Assembly (NCBI RefSeq): GCF_900114715.1
Contig: NZ_FOTY01000004.1
Location: 185,818 to 249,817, forward strand
Direction: 5' to 3'
Source of the DNA: Salibacterium qingdaonense
GTDB lineage: Bacteria > Bacillota > Bacilli > Bacillales > Marinococcaceae
Length of the DNA stretch: 64,000 nucleotides
Shown: in pieces, positions 57,319 to 64,000 of the stretch
Position numbering within the stretch: position 1 is the first letter of the stretch
Layout: each line of letters begins with the position of its first letter
Translations under genes and position numbers: made by a program
The notes under the pieces: model-generated
The model's input: the letters and a program-made list of their open reading frames with translations, nothing else
Databases searched by the model: none
Told to the model about the DNA's origin: nothing

Positions 57319-58467
57319 TCACTTTATTCGAGAGCGCACGTACGCCCTTGTCTCTTCATCTGTTTCCAGTATGGCCGCAAGGTCCGGATTTTCCGTCTTT
57401 TCATGACGCCCGAGCGCCTCTTCTATTCTGTCTTCAATCGATAGAAACGTTATATCTCCCTGCAGAAATGCGGCGACGGCTTCTTCATTGGCAGCGTTTA
57501 ATACCGCGGGCATTGTGCCGCCCTGACGGCCGGCGTCGTAGGCAAACTGGAGACACCGGTAACGCTCGAAGTCCGGTTTTGAAAAATGCAGCGCTCCTGT
57601 TTCCCATAAGTTTAACCTTTTTGTATCGTCTAATTCAAGCCTTTCGGGATGGGAAAGAGCGTATTGAATCGGCACTCTCATATCCGGCGATCCGAGCTGG
57701 GCAATGACACTTTTATCCCGGTATTCGACGAGGGAATGAATAATGCTTTCCTTGTGAAGAACAACATCAAGCGCGTCATATGGCATCTTGAACAGCCAGT
57801 GGGCTTCAATAACTTCAAATCCCTTATTCATCATCGTTGCAGAATCTATTGTAATCTTGGCTCCCATGTTCCAGTTCGGGTGCTGGAGCGCGTCCTCTAC
57901 CGTAACACCGCGGAGCTGTTCTCTTGTCTTATCCCGAAAGCTCCCCCCGGAAGCCGTCAGAATAATTCTATCGACTTCTTTCAGTGAATTTCCCTCGAGG
58001 CTCTGCTGCACCGCAGAGTGCTCACTGTCCACCGGAAGAAGCTGCACCTGATACTTTGCTGCTTTTTCTGTCACGATATGGCCTGCCGTAACCAGGGTTT
58101 CTTTATTGGCAATCCCGATATCCATGCCCGCTTCTATTGCCTGGAGCGTTGGTTCAAGACCCATACTTCCAACGACAGCGTTCATAAGAAGGTCCCCATC
58201 TCCCGGGACTGCGGCTGCAATCAGGCCCTCTTTCCCGTAACGGATGGTAGTGTTTCCATCTACTCTGGCCCGGATATACTCCGCGTCTTCTTTTCGTTCC
58301 ACCGCAGCAGTAAGCGGTTGGAACTCTTCGATCTGTTCCATCAACATATTTACATTTCTGCCGGCAGCGAGAGAAAGAATCCGGAATGATTCCGGATGTT
58401 TCCGTACGATATCAAGTGTCTGCCGGCCGATCGAACCGGTGGATCCAATGAGCGCTATATTTTTCAT
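57319..58467 (-). CDS. dxr: 1-deoxy-D-xylulose-5-phosphate reductoisomerase
   Basis: The 382-residue enzyme makes 2-C-methyl-D-erythritol 4-phosphate in the MEP isoprenoid pathway. The NADPH motif GSTGSIG is at residues 8-14, and later blocks ([28 protein letters not shown]) hold substrate and metal ligands. Its product leads to undecaprenyl diphosphate, made by UppS encoded nearby. Confidence 0.97.
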   Translation of the reverse strand: MKNIALIGSTGSIGRQTLDIVRKHPESFRILSLAAGRNVNMLMEQIEEFQPLTAAVERKEDAEYIRARVDGNTTIRYGKEGLIAAAVPGDGDLLMNAVVGSMGLEPTLQAIEAGMDIGIANKETLVTAGHIVTEKAAKYQVQLLPVDSEHSAVQQSLEGNSLKEVDRIILTASGGSFRDKTREQLRGVTVEDALQHPNWNMGAKITIDSATMMNKGFEVIEAHWLFKMPYDALDVVLHKESIIHSLVEYRDKSVIAQLGSPDMRVPIQYALSHPERLELDDTKRLNLWETGALHFSKPDFERYRCLQFAYDAGRQGGTMPAVLNAANEEAVAAFLQGDITFLSIEDRIEEALGRHEKTENPDLAAILETDEETRAYVRSRIK

Positions 58468-58509
58468 ATTTCCTCCTTGTTACGCTGAAATGAACATCAG
58501 CTTCTTGAA

Positions 58510-59310
58510 TTATCCGAAAAACTGTAAAAAATGAAGGACAGGGAGTACAAAAATCAGACTGTCAAAACGGTCCAGAATCCCACCATGGCCCGGCAGCACC
58601 TTCCCGGAATCCTTCACCGCATAATGACGTTTCAGAGCTGATTCAACAAGGTCGCCGAGCTGTCCGGAAACAGCCGTAACAATGATAAACAGAGCAAATA
58701 CATACCACGAATCAAAAACCGGAAAAAAGTGGTGAAAGACAGCTCCTATTACACCTGCTGTCACAATGCCGCCCAGAAAGCCTTCTACCGTTTTCTTGGG
58801 GCTGATTTCGGGCCACAGCTTGTACTTTCCCCACTGTTTTCCGACAAAAAAAGCACCGGTGTCCGTTGCCCAGATGATAAATAAAACGAGAAATACCAGG
58901 ACGAGACCGTTTTCTTCTATATTTCTAGTTATGAGAAGATGATAGAATCCATAACCGACATAGACCGAAGACAAAATAACAAAACCGGCCTCATCAAAAG
59001 TGAACGAGTTTTTCGTAACAACCGTTAAAGCCAGCAGGAATATAATCATCATTAAAAAAAGTTCCACTTTGGGAATTCCGGAGATAAACGTCGGTTGAAG
59101 CCAGGCATCAGGCACCAGCAGAACCCACATGAAGACGTAACTGATACAGCCCATCATGGAAAATGTTTTAATGTGTTTCATCTTAAGAAGTTCATGCAGG
59201 GCGATGGAGGCAACCCCTGCAACAGCAAGGTTGAACACCCATCCTCCAAGAACGGTAATGATCAGAAAGACGAGCGCTCCTACAATCCCTGTAATCAATC
59301 GCTGCTTCAT
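58510..59310 (-). CDS. cdsA: Phosphatidate cytidylyltransferase
   Basis: The 266-residue membrane enzyme makes CDP-diacylglycerol from phosphatidic acid and CTP, the precursor used by PgsA. It has seven to eight hydrophobic helices, and the C-terminal signature SALKRHYAVKDSG...GHGGILDRFDS is complete. It follows uppS after 14 bases and precedes dxr by 42. Confidence 0.96.
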   Translation of the reverse strand: MKQRLITGIVGALVFLIITVLGGWVFNLAVAGVASIALHELLKMKHIKTFSMMGCISYVFMWVLLVPDAWLQPTFISGIPKVELFLMMIIFLLALTVVTKNSFTFDEAGFVILSSVYVGYGFYHLLITRNIEENGLVLVFLVLFIIWATDTGAFFVGKQWGKYKLWPEISPKKTVEGFLGGIVTAGVIGAVFHHFFPVFDSWYVFALFIIVTAVSGQLGDLVESALKRHYAVKDSGKVLPGHGGILDRFDSLIFVLPVLHFLQFFG

Positions 59311-59324
59311 GTCAGGTCCTCCAA

Positions 59325-60086
59325 TTAAACACCGCCATAACGGCGTTTACGCTGCTGATAACGCTGCACAGCTTCCACTAAATCAGATCCAGTAAAATCC
59401 GGCCACAAGACATCGGTAAACCAGAACTCGCTGTAAGCGAGCTGCCACAACATAAAATTGCTGAGGCGGATTTCTCCGCTTGTTCTGATTAAAAGATCAG
59501 GATCCGGAATATTTCTGGTCAACAGCCTCCCGGACAACATTTCTTCTGTTATATCCTCCGGCTGCAGAGTGCCGCTTCGTATTTCTTCACCAACGTCCTG
59601 CATCACCTCGACAAGTTCCTGGCGGCCACCGTAATTCAGTGCGAAGTTGAGTATGAGTCCGGTGTTGCCGGCTGTCTCCTGCACTGCTTTTTCAACTGCC
59701 CGGCGTGTATGCTGAGGAAGTACAGAAGGATCCCCGATCGTCTTGACCTGCACGTTGTTTTTCTGCAGCCGCGGCAGCTCTTTATGAAGAAAACGTTCCG
59801 GCAGTTTCATAAGAAATTCAACTTCTGTTTTCGGACGTTTCCAGTTTTCTGTGGAAAAAGCATACAGCGTTAAATAATCAATGCCTATTTCACCCGATTT
59901 TTCAACGATTTCAGTTATCGTTTTCAGTCCTTCCCGGTGGCCGGCTGAACGTGGCAGCCCCCTGCTCTTGGCCCACCGGCCGTTTCCATCCATGATAATG
60001 GCGATATGAGAAGGAATATTGTCCTGATCAGGAAGATGAAGATGATTTTCAGCACTTTTTTCCTTATGGGAGAAAAATTGATCCAT
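59325..60086 (-). CDS. uppS: Undecaprenyl diphosphate synthase
   Basis: The 253-residue cis-prenyltransferase makes the C55 lipid carrier for cell-wall precursors. The IIMDGNGRWAKSRGLPRSAGH block holds the catalytic Asp33, and RTSGEIRLSNFMLWQ with a C-terminal basic region completes the site. A strong terminator after frr and a possible promoter of its own lie upstream, so uppS-cdsA-dxr-rseP may form a separate unit. Confidence 0.97.
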   Translation of the reverse strand: MDQFFSHKEKSAENHLHLPDQDNIPSHIAIIMDGNGRWAKSRGLPRSAGHREGLKTITEIVEKSGEIGIDYLTLYAFSTENWKRPKTEVEFLMKLPERFLHKELPRLQKNNVQVKTIGDPSVLPQHTRRAVEKAVQETAGNTGLILNFALNYGGRQELVEVMQDVGEEIRSGTLQPEDITEEMLSGRLLTRNIPDPDLLIRTSGEIRLSNFMLWQLAYSEFWFTDVLWPDFTGSDLVEAVQRYQQRKRRYGGV

Positions 60087-60130
60087 TATCAGGACACCAG
60101 CCTTTATTAATGTTGACGTTTCTATGTATG

Positions 60131-60159
60131 ATTGTATTCTTTATCATACACGCTGTATA
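60131..60159 (-). promoter_or_regulatory. Possible sigma-A promoter for uppS
   Basis: Minus strand: TATACA, 17 bases, TACAAT. The -10 lies in a perfect 8-bp inverted repeat (TGTATGAT/ATCATACA), which could be an operator. Confidence 0.4.
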
Positions 60160-60198
60160 CCTGAAACCGCTTCAGGCATAAGACAAATGGTGAAAAAA

Positions 60199-60221
60199 AA
60201 CCCTCTGATGGAAAGAGGGTT
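60199..60221 (-). terminator. Intrinsic terminator after frr
   Basis: An 8-bp stem (AACCCTCT and its complement) with a 7-base loop is followed by eight T on the minus strand, 33 bases past the frr stop. Confidence 0.92.
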
Positions 60222-60253
60222 GTCGTCATGCTTTCATTATAACGTGGACGGCA

Positions 60254-60811
60254 CTAAACTTCCATAATTTCCTGCTCTTTATTCTCTGCTGCCTTATCAA
60301 TAGAGCCAATATGCTTGTCCGTCAATTTCTGCACTTCGTCCTGCAATTTGCGAAAGTCATCTTCGGGTATATCGCCCTGTTTTTCCTGCTTTTTGAATTC
60401 GTCGTTGACATCACGGCGGATATTGCGGACAGCAACCCGGGCCTCTTCGGCATACTTATTAACGAGCTTTTTCAGTTCTTTACGGCGCTCTTCAGTTAAG
60501 GCAGGTACGTTGATGCGGATGACATTACCGTCATTATTCGGGGAAAGACCCAAATCCGCTTTTTGAATAGCTTTATCGATGCTGCCGATTGATGATTTAT
60601 CAAAAGGGGTAACGACCAGAAGCCGTCCTTCCGGAACAGAAATGGCAGCCAGCTGATTCAGCGGCGTGTCCATGCCGTAGTAATTTACCATTACTTTATC
60701 AAGCATCGATGGATTGGCCCGGCCGGCGCGAAGCGTAGCGAGCTCTTTATGGAGAGAATCCACAGACTTCTGCATTCTTTCATCGGTTTCTTTTAATTTC
60801 TCATTGGACAT
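60254..60811 (-). CDS. frr: Ribosome recycling factor
   Basis: The 185-residue factor releases ribosomes after termination with EF-G. The whole family pattern is present: [59 protein letters not shown], and a helical C-terminus. Its ATG overlaps the pyrH stop by one base (TAATG). A strong terminator follows. Confidence 0.98.
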   Translation of the reverse strand: MSNEKLKETDERMQKSVDSLHKELATLRAGRANPSMLDKVMVNYYGMDTPLNQLAAISVPEGRLLVVTPFDKSSIGSIDKAIQKADLGLSPNNDGNVIRINVPALTEERRKELKKLVNKYAEEARVAVRNIRRDVNDEFKKQEKQGDIPEDDFRKLQDEVQKLTDKHIGSIDKAAENKEQEIMEV

Positions 60812-61530
60812 TATTCTTTCCCCCTGATGACAGTTCCGATATCTTCACCGAGAACCGCTTTTTTAATATTTCCTTCTTCCATAATCGAAAACACTAGCAG
60901 TGGAATATCATTGTCCATACACAGCGTGGAAGCGGTCGAGTCCATCACATTCAGGCTGCTGTTCAAAAGATCCAGATACGTGAGCTCATGATATTTTTTC
61001 GCGTTGACATCGTAGGAAGGATCGGCATCGTAAACGCCGTCCACTCTGTTCTTTGCCATTAAAATGACCTCAGCTTCGATTTCGGCTGCCCGCAGCGCTG
61101 CTGTCGTATCCGTGGAGAAATACGGATTCCCCGTTCCACCTGCAAAGATAACGACCCGCTTCTTTTCCAGGTGACGGATGGCTTTCCGGCGTATATAAGG
61201 CTCTGCCACCTGTCTCATCTCAATGGATGTCTGTACTCGTGTTTCCACTTCATTGTCTTCGAGGCTGTCCTGCAGAGCCAGGGAGTTCATGACAGTGGCA
61301 AGCATCCCCATATAGTCTGCTGTTGCCCTGTCCATTCCTTCGGCACTGCCGGCCAGTCCCCTCCATATATTACCCCCGCCTACGACGACGGCAACTTCTG
61401 CTCCCAATTCTACAATCTCTTTGATCTGGGTGGCAATGGATTGTATCACATTCGGGTCGATTCCATAGCCCTGCTCTCCTGCAAGAGCTTCCCCGCTCAG
61501 TTTTAAAATAACTCTGTTATATTGATCCAC
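60811..61530 (-). CDS. pyrH: Uridylate kinase
   Basis: The 239-residue UMP kinase belongs to the amino-acid kinase fold ([53 protein letters not shown]). It makes UDP and is usually GTP-activated and UTP-inhibited. The start is GTG at 61528-61530 after GGGGGA; a longer frame upstream is not conserved. It overlaps frr by one base. The 158-base gap to tsf holds no clear signal. Confidence 0.96.
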   Translation of the reverse strand: MDQYNRVILKLSGEALAGEQGYGIDPNVIQSIATQIKEIVELGAEVAVVVGGGNIWRGLAGSAEGMDRATADYMGMLATVMNSLALQDSLEDNEVETRVQTSIEMRQVAEPYIRRKAIRHLEKKRVVIFAGGTGNPYFSTDTTAALRAAEIEAEVILMAKNRVDGVYDADPSYDVNAKKYHELTYLDLLNSSLNVMDSTASTLCMDNDIPLLVFSIMEEGNIKKAVLGEDIGTVIRGKE

Positions 61531-61688
61531 TTTATCCCCCGTTTCCTTATGTAATCGTGCAAACCAGTACTGAAAAATACCATAAAGAAGGGGCTGAGCG
61601 CTCTTTCCCACGGATGAACGCTCCACCCCTGCCATTCAGGAGAAAAGGCACACAACGCACTGCCTCTTAGTCCTCCTGTTCTGCTGTT

Positions 61689-62570
61689 TTATTTTTTCAC
61701 CTGGGACATTACTTCCTCGGCGAAATTATCTTCTTTCTTTTCAATGCCTTCTCCGACTTCATAACGTATAAACGTCTTGACGGAAACGCCTTGATCTTTC
61801 AGGAACTGTTCCACTTTTTGTTCCGTGTCTTTTACGTATTCCTGATCAAGCAGGCAGATCTCTTCAAAATATTTGTTGAGACGTCCTTCTACCATTTTTT
61901 CTACGATATTTTCCGGCTTTCCTTCGTTCAGGGCCTGCTGCTTGAGAACGTCACGCTCCTGTTCTATTTCCTCAGAAGACACTTCGTCTCTGGAAACATA
62001 CGATGGTTTCACGGCAGCAACGTGCATGGCAAGGTCCTTGGCTACCGTGTGATCAGTCGTGCCCTCAGCGAGTAAAAGCACACCGATGCTTCCTCCCATA
62101 TGAAGATATTCGCCGAACACAGCATTATCGTCTTTATGAATAACCTGAAAACGACGGAGGGAGATTTTTTCGCCGATTTTTGCAATCTGATCATTGATGT
62201 AGCCTTCGAGTGTTGTTCCTTCTTCCACTTCCGACGAAAGAGCGCTCTCTACATCGGACGGTTCGTTTTCAAGAAGGAAATCAGCTGTTGACTTAACCAT
62301 GTTCTGGAAATTTTCGTTCTTCGCAACAAAATCAGTTTCCGCATTGATTTCTACAATAACGGCTTTGTTTCCGCTGCTTGTTACATATGTCAATCCTTCA
62401 GCCGCAACGCGGTCTGCTTTTTTCTGTGCTTTTGAAATACCTTTTTCGCGCAGGTAGTTCACTGCCTCTTCCATGCTTCCGTCTGTTTCACTCAGGGCTT
62501 TTTTGCAATCCATCATCCCTGCACCCGTCTGTTCACGAAGTTCTTTTACCATGCCGGCTGTAATCGCCAT
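61689..62570 (-). CDS. tsf: Elongation factor Ts
   Basis: The 293-residue factor exchanges GDP on EF-Tu. It has the N-terminal UBA-like part ([20 protein letters not shown]), the core contact [10 protein letters not shown], and the C-terminal helical module. It follows AAAGGAGG. Two terminator-like hairpins separate it from rpsB. Confidence 0.98.
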   Translation of the reverse strand: MAITAGMVKELREQTGAGMMDCKKALSETDGSMEEAVNYLREKGISKAQKKADRVAAEGLTYVTSSGNKAVIVEINAETDFVAKNENFQNMVKSTADFLLENEPSDVESALSSEVEEGTTLEGYINDQIAKIGEKISLRRFQVIHKDDNAVFGEYLHMGGSIGVLLLAEGTTDHTVAKDLAMHVAAVKPSYVSRDEVSSEEIEQERDVLKQQALNEGKPENIVEKMVEGRLNKYFEEICLLDQEYVKDTEQKVEQFLKDQGVSVKTFIRYEVGEGIEKKEDNFAEEVMSQVKK

Positions 62571-62629
62571 GCGTTATTCCTCCTTTATTTCTATCAACAT
62601 TGCTTTTGTATCCGGCCGCCGGTCAAGAA

Positions 62630-62668
62630 AAAGGGTGAAAAAAGGGCTCTCCCCTTTTATCACCCTTT
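62630..62668 (-). terminator. Terminator-like hairpin between rpsB and tsf
   Basis: A 9-bp stem, one A-A mismatch, then a 7-bp stem (AAAGGGTGA...AAAAGGG and complements) with a 5-base loop is followed by TTCTT on the minus strand. It is stable and sits in the middle of the rpsB-tsf operon. Confidence 0.6.
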
Positions 62669-62679
62669 GCGGCCGCCAA

Positions 62680-62708
62680 AAACACGTGCCGTTTAAAAAC
62701 GCGTGTTT
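62680..62708 (-). terminator. Second hairpin directly after rpsB
   Basis: AAACACG pairs with CGTGTTT, with an inner CGTTT/AAACG stem, and is followed by TTTGG on the minus strand, 8 bases past the rpsB stop. It could be a partial terminator or an mRNA 3'-end stabiliser. Confidence 0.45.
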
Positions 62709-62715
62709 CTGAAAA

Positions 62716-63489
62716 TCAGGAAAGGCTTTCTTCCCCACTTTGTTCTGTTTCTTTTTCTGCTTCCGGCTCCTTCTGCTCTTCAGCAGCCTGCGCCGGTTCT
62801 TCTGCAGCGCCCTGAGTCGCTTCAATGACCGCATCGGCCATCTTGGAAGTCAGCAGGCGTACCGCACGGATCGCGTCATCATTACCGGGGATTACTTTAT
62901 TAATCTCATCCGGATCACAGTTGGTATCAACAATCGAGATGATCGGAATGTTTAGTTTGTGTGCTTCCGCGACCGCAATACGTTCTTTACGCGGATCAAT
63001 AATGAAGAGAGCATCCGGAAGGCCGTTCATTTCCTTGATGCCTCCGATGAATTTCTCGAGACGATCCATTTCCTTACGGAGAAGCATTACTTCTTTTTTG
63101 GGAAGCACTTCAAATGTACCGTCTTCTTCCATTCTCTCGATGTCTTTCAGGCGGGCAATACGTGTTCTGATCGTCGCAAAATTGGTGAGCGTGCCGCCGA
63201 GCCAGCGCTGGTTGATATAATGCATGCCGGAACGCTTCGCTTCGTCACGCACGGAATCCTGCGCCTGTTTCTTTGTACCGACGAAAAGGATGGTACCGCC
63301 GTCTGCCGCGAGATCGCGGACATAATTGTACGCTTCTTCCACCTTTTTCACCGTCTTCTGCAGATCGATGATATAGATGCCGTTTCTTTCTGTAAAGATA
63401 TAACGATTCATTTTCGGGTTCCAACGGCGTGTCTGATGACCGAAGTGCACCCCTGCTTCAAGCAGTTGTTTCATGGATATGACTGCCAT
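62716..63489 (-). CDS. rpsB: 30S ribosomal protein S2
   Basis: The 257-residue protein has the S2 pattern ([51 protein letters not shown]) with a C-terminal tail rich in Ala, Glu and Gln, longer than needed for the ribosome core. It heads rpsB-tsf-pyrH-frr. The ATG follows AAAGGAGG. Its promoter lies about 110 bases upstream, close to an insertion sequence. Confidence 0.98.
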   Translation of the reverse strand: MAVISMKQLLEAGVHFGHQTRRWNPKMNRYIFTERNGIYIIDLQKTVKKVEEAYNYVRDLAADGGTILFVGTKKQAQDSVRDEAKRSGMHYINQRWLGGTLTNFATIRTRIARLKDIERMEEDGTFEVLPKKEVMLLRKEMDRLEKFIGGIKEMNGLPDALFIIDPRKERIAVAEAHKLNIPIISIVDTNCDPDEINKVIPGNDDAIRAVRLLTSKMADAVIEATQGAAEEPAQAAEEQKEPEAEKETEQSGEESLS

Positions 63490-63599
63490 GCTTAAATCCT
63501 CCTTTGGTTTTTCCTCCGCCTGCTTCGTTTCCAGACAGGACCCGGTCTGCGGGCACCTCCTTCTGAATCAGCGAGGCGTGTGTAGTAACACCGTGAATA

Positions 63600-63628
63600 A
63601 ATATATCATACGGCTCGCAGGGAAGCAA
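63600..63628 (-). promoter_or_regulatory. Sigma-A promoter for rpsB-tsf-pyrH-frr
   Basis: Minus strand: TTGCTT, 17 bases, TATATT, with a TG one base before the -10. It predicts a leader of about 105 bases carrying a strong AGAAGGAGGTG sequence at mid-leader that is not followed by a start codon at usable spacing. Confidence 0.75.
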
Positions 63629-63688
63629 GAATAGAACCATGATTTATTGGTAAAATTTCAGAGCTTGATTGTAAAATTAAATGCAACA

Positions 63689-63724
63689 GCTAAAGGCATA
63701 GTTAAAGGTATAGCTAAAGCCATC
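63689..63724 (+). repeat. Three 12-bp tandem repeats just inside the IS end
   Basis: Three direct copies lie head to tail: AGCTAAAGGCAT, AGTTAAAGGTAT and AGCTAAAGCCAT. They lie between the presumed terminal repeat and the transposase gene and may be transposase-binding sites. Confidence 0.7.
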
Positions 63725-63748
63725 GTTATTCCGTTATGATGAAGTTGA

Positions 63749-64000
<252 letters not shown>

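Noticed and set aside
63689..63724. Short repeats as a possible CRISPR array
   Set aside because: The copies are only 12 bases and directly adjacent without spacers, and no cas genes are present.

Overview
The window is a stretch of chromosome from a spore-forming member of the Bacillota, most likely a Bacillaceae species. Almost every gene lies on the minus strand. Read from high to low coordinates, the order is the familiar Bacillus one: rpsB-tsf-pyrH-frr-uppS-cdsA-dxr-rseP-proS-polC-rimP-nusA-ylxR-ylxQ-infB-ylxP-rbfA-truB-ribF-rpsO-pnp-ylxY-mlpA-ymxH-dpaAB-asd-dapG-dapA-rnjB-tepA-ylzJ-spoIIIE-ymfF-ymfH-ymfI-ymfJ-ymfK-ymfM-pgsA-cinA-(DEAD-box helicase)-recA-rny-ymdB-spoVS-(ABC-class ATPase)-miaB-ricA-cotE-mutS-mutL-(35-aa miniprotein)-miaA-hfq-(spoVK start). 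Sporulation genes (spoVS, cotE, dpaAB, spoIIIE, a SpoVK-like start) and a PolC-type polymerase support the assignment. Acidic linkers, such as the D/E/N/S-rich one in the RodZ-like protein, would suit a halophile or alkaliphile, but that is inference.

Region by region. 1-1606: a plus-strand tyrosine recombinase inserted between hfq and a partial spoVK-like gene. 1638-8137: tRNA and mismatch-repair genes plus the spore-coat morphogen cotE. 8422-16695: RNA modification and decay (miaB, ricA, rny), spoVS, ymdB and SOS-controlled recA. 16967-28607: a helicase, then envelope and stress genes (cinA, pgsA, the ymf cluster) and the DNA translocase spoIIIE. 28762-37529: proteolysis, RNase J2, the aspartate/diaminopimelate pathway and dipicolinate synthesis. 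37581-49767: decay and translation genes around pnp and the nusA-infB operon. 49952-63489: polC, proS, isoprenoid and phospholipid genes, then the rpsB-tsf-pyrH-frr operon. 63669-64000: the left end of an IS30-family insertion sequence reading out of the window.

Sequence-level regulatory calls include: a near-consensus LexA box upstream of a sigma-A promoter for recA; sigma-H-like and sigma-K-like promoters in front of spoVS and dpaA; a perfect-spacing sigma-A promoter with a long hairpin-rich leader for rny; and many intrinsic terminators. Some terminator-like hairpins lie inside operons (rpsB/tsf, rbfA/truB, the rimP leader) and may tune expression.

I see no tRNA, rRNA, CRISPR array, defence system or biosynthetic cluster. 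The window is mainly conserved core genome. The least ordinary items are the recombinase with a degenerate active site beside hfq, the 35-aa membrane miniprotein, the ABC-class ATPase beside spoVS, the helicase inserted between cinA and recA, the ylxY leader that hides its ribosome binding site, and the IS30 insertion just upstream of the rpsB promoter.
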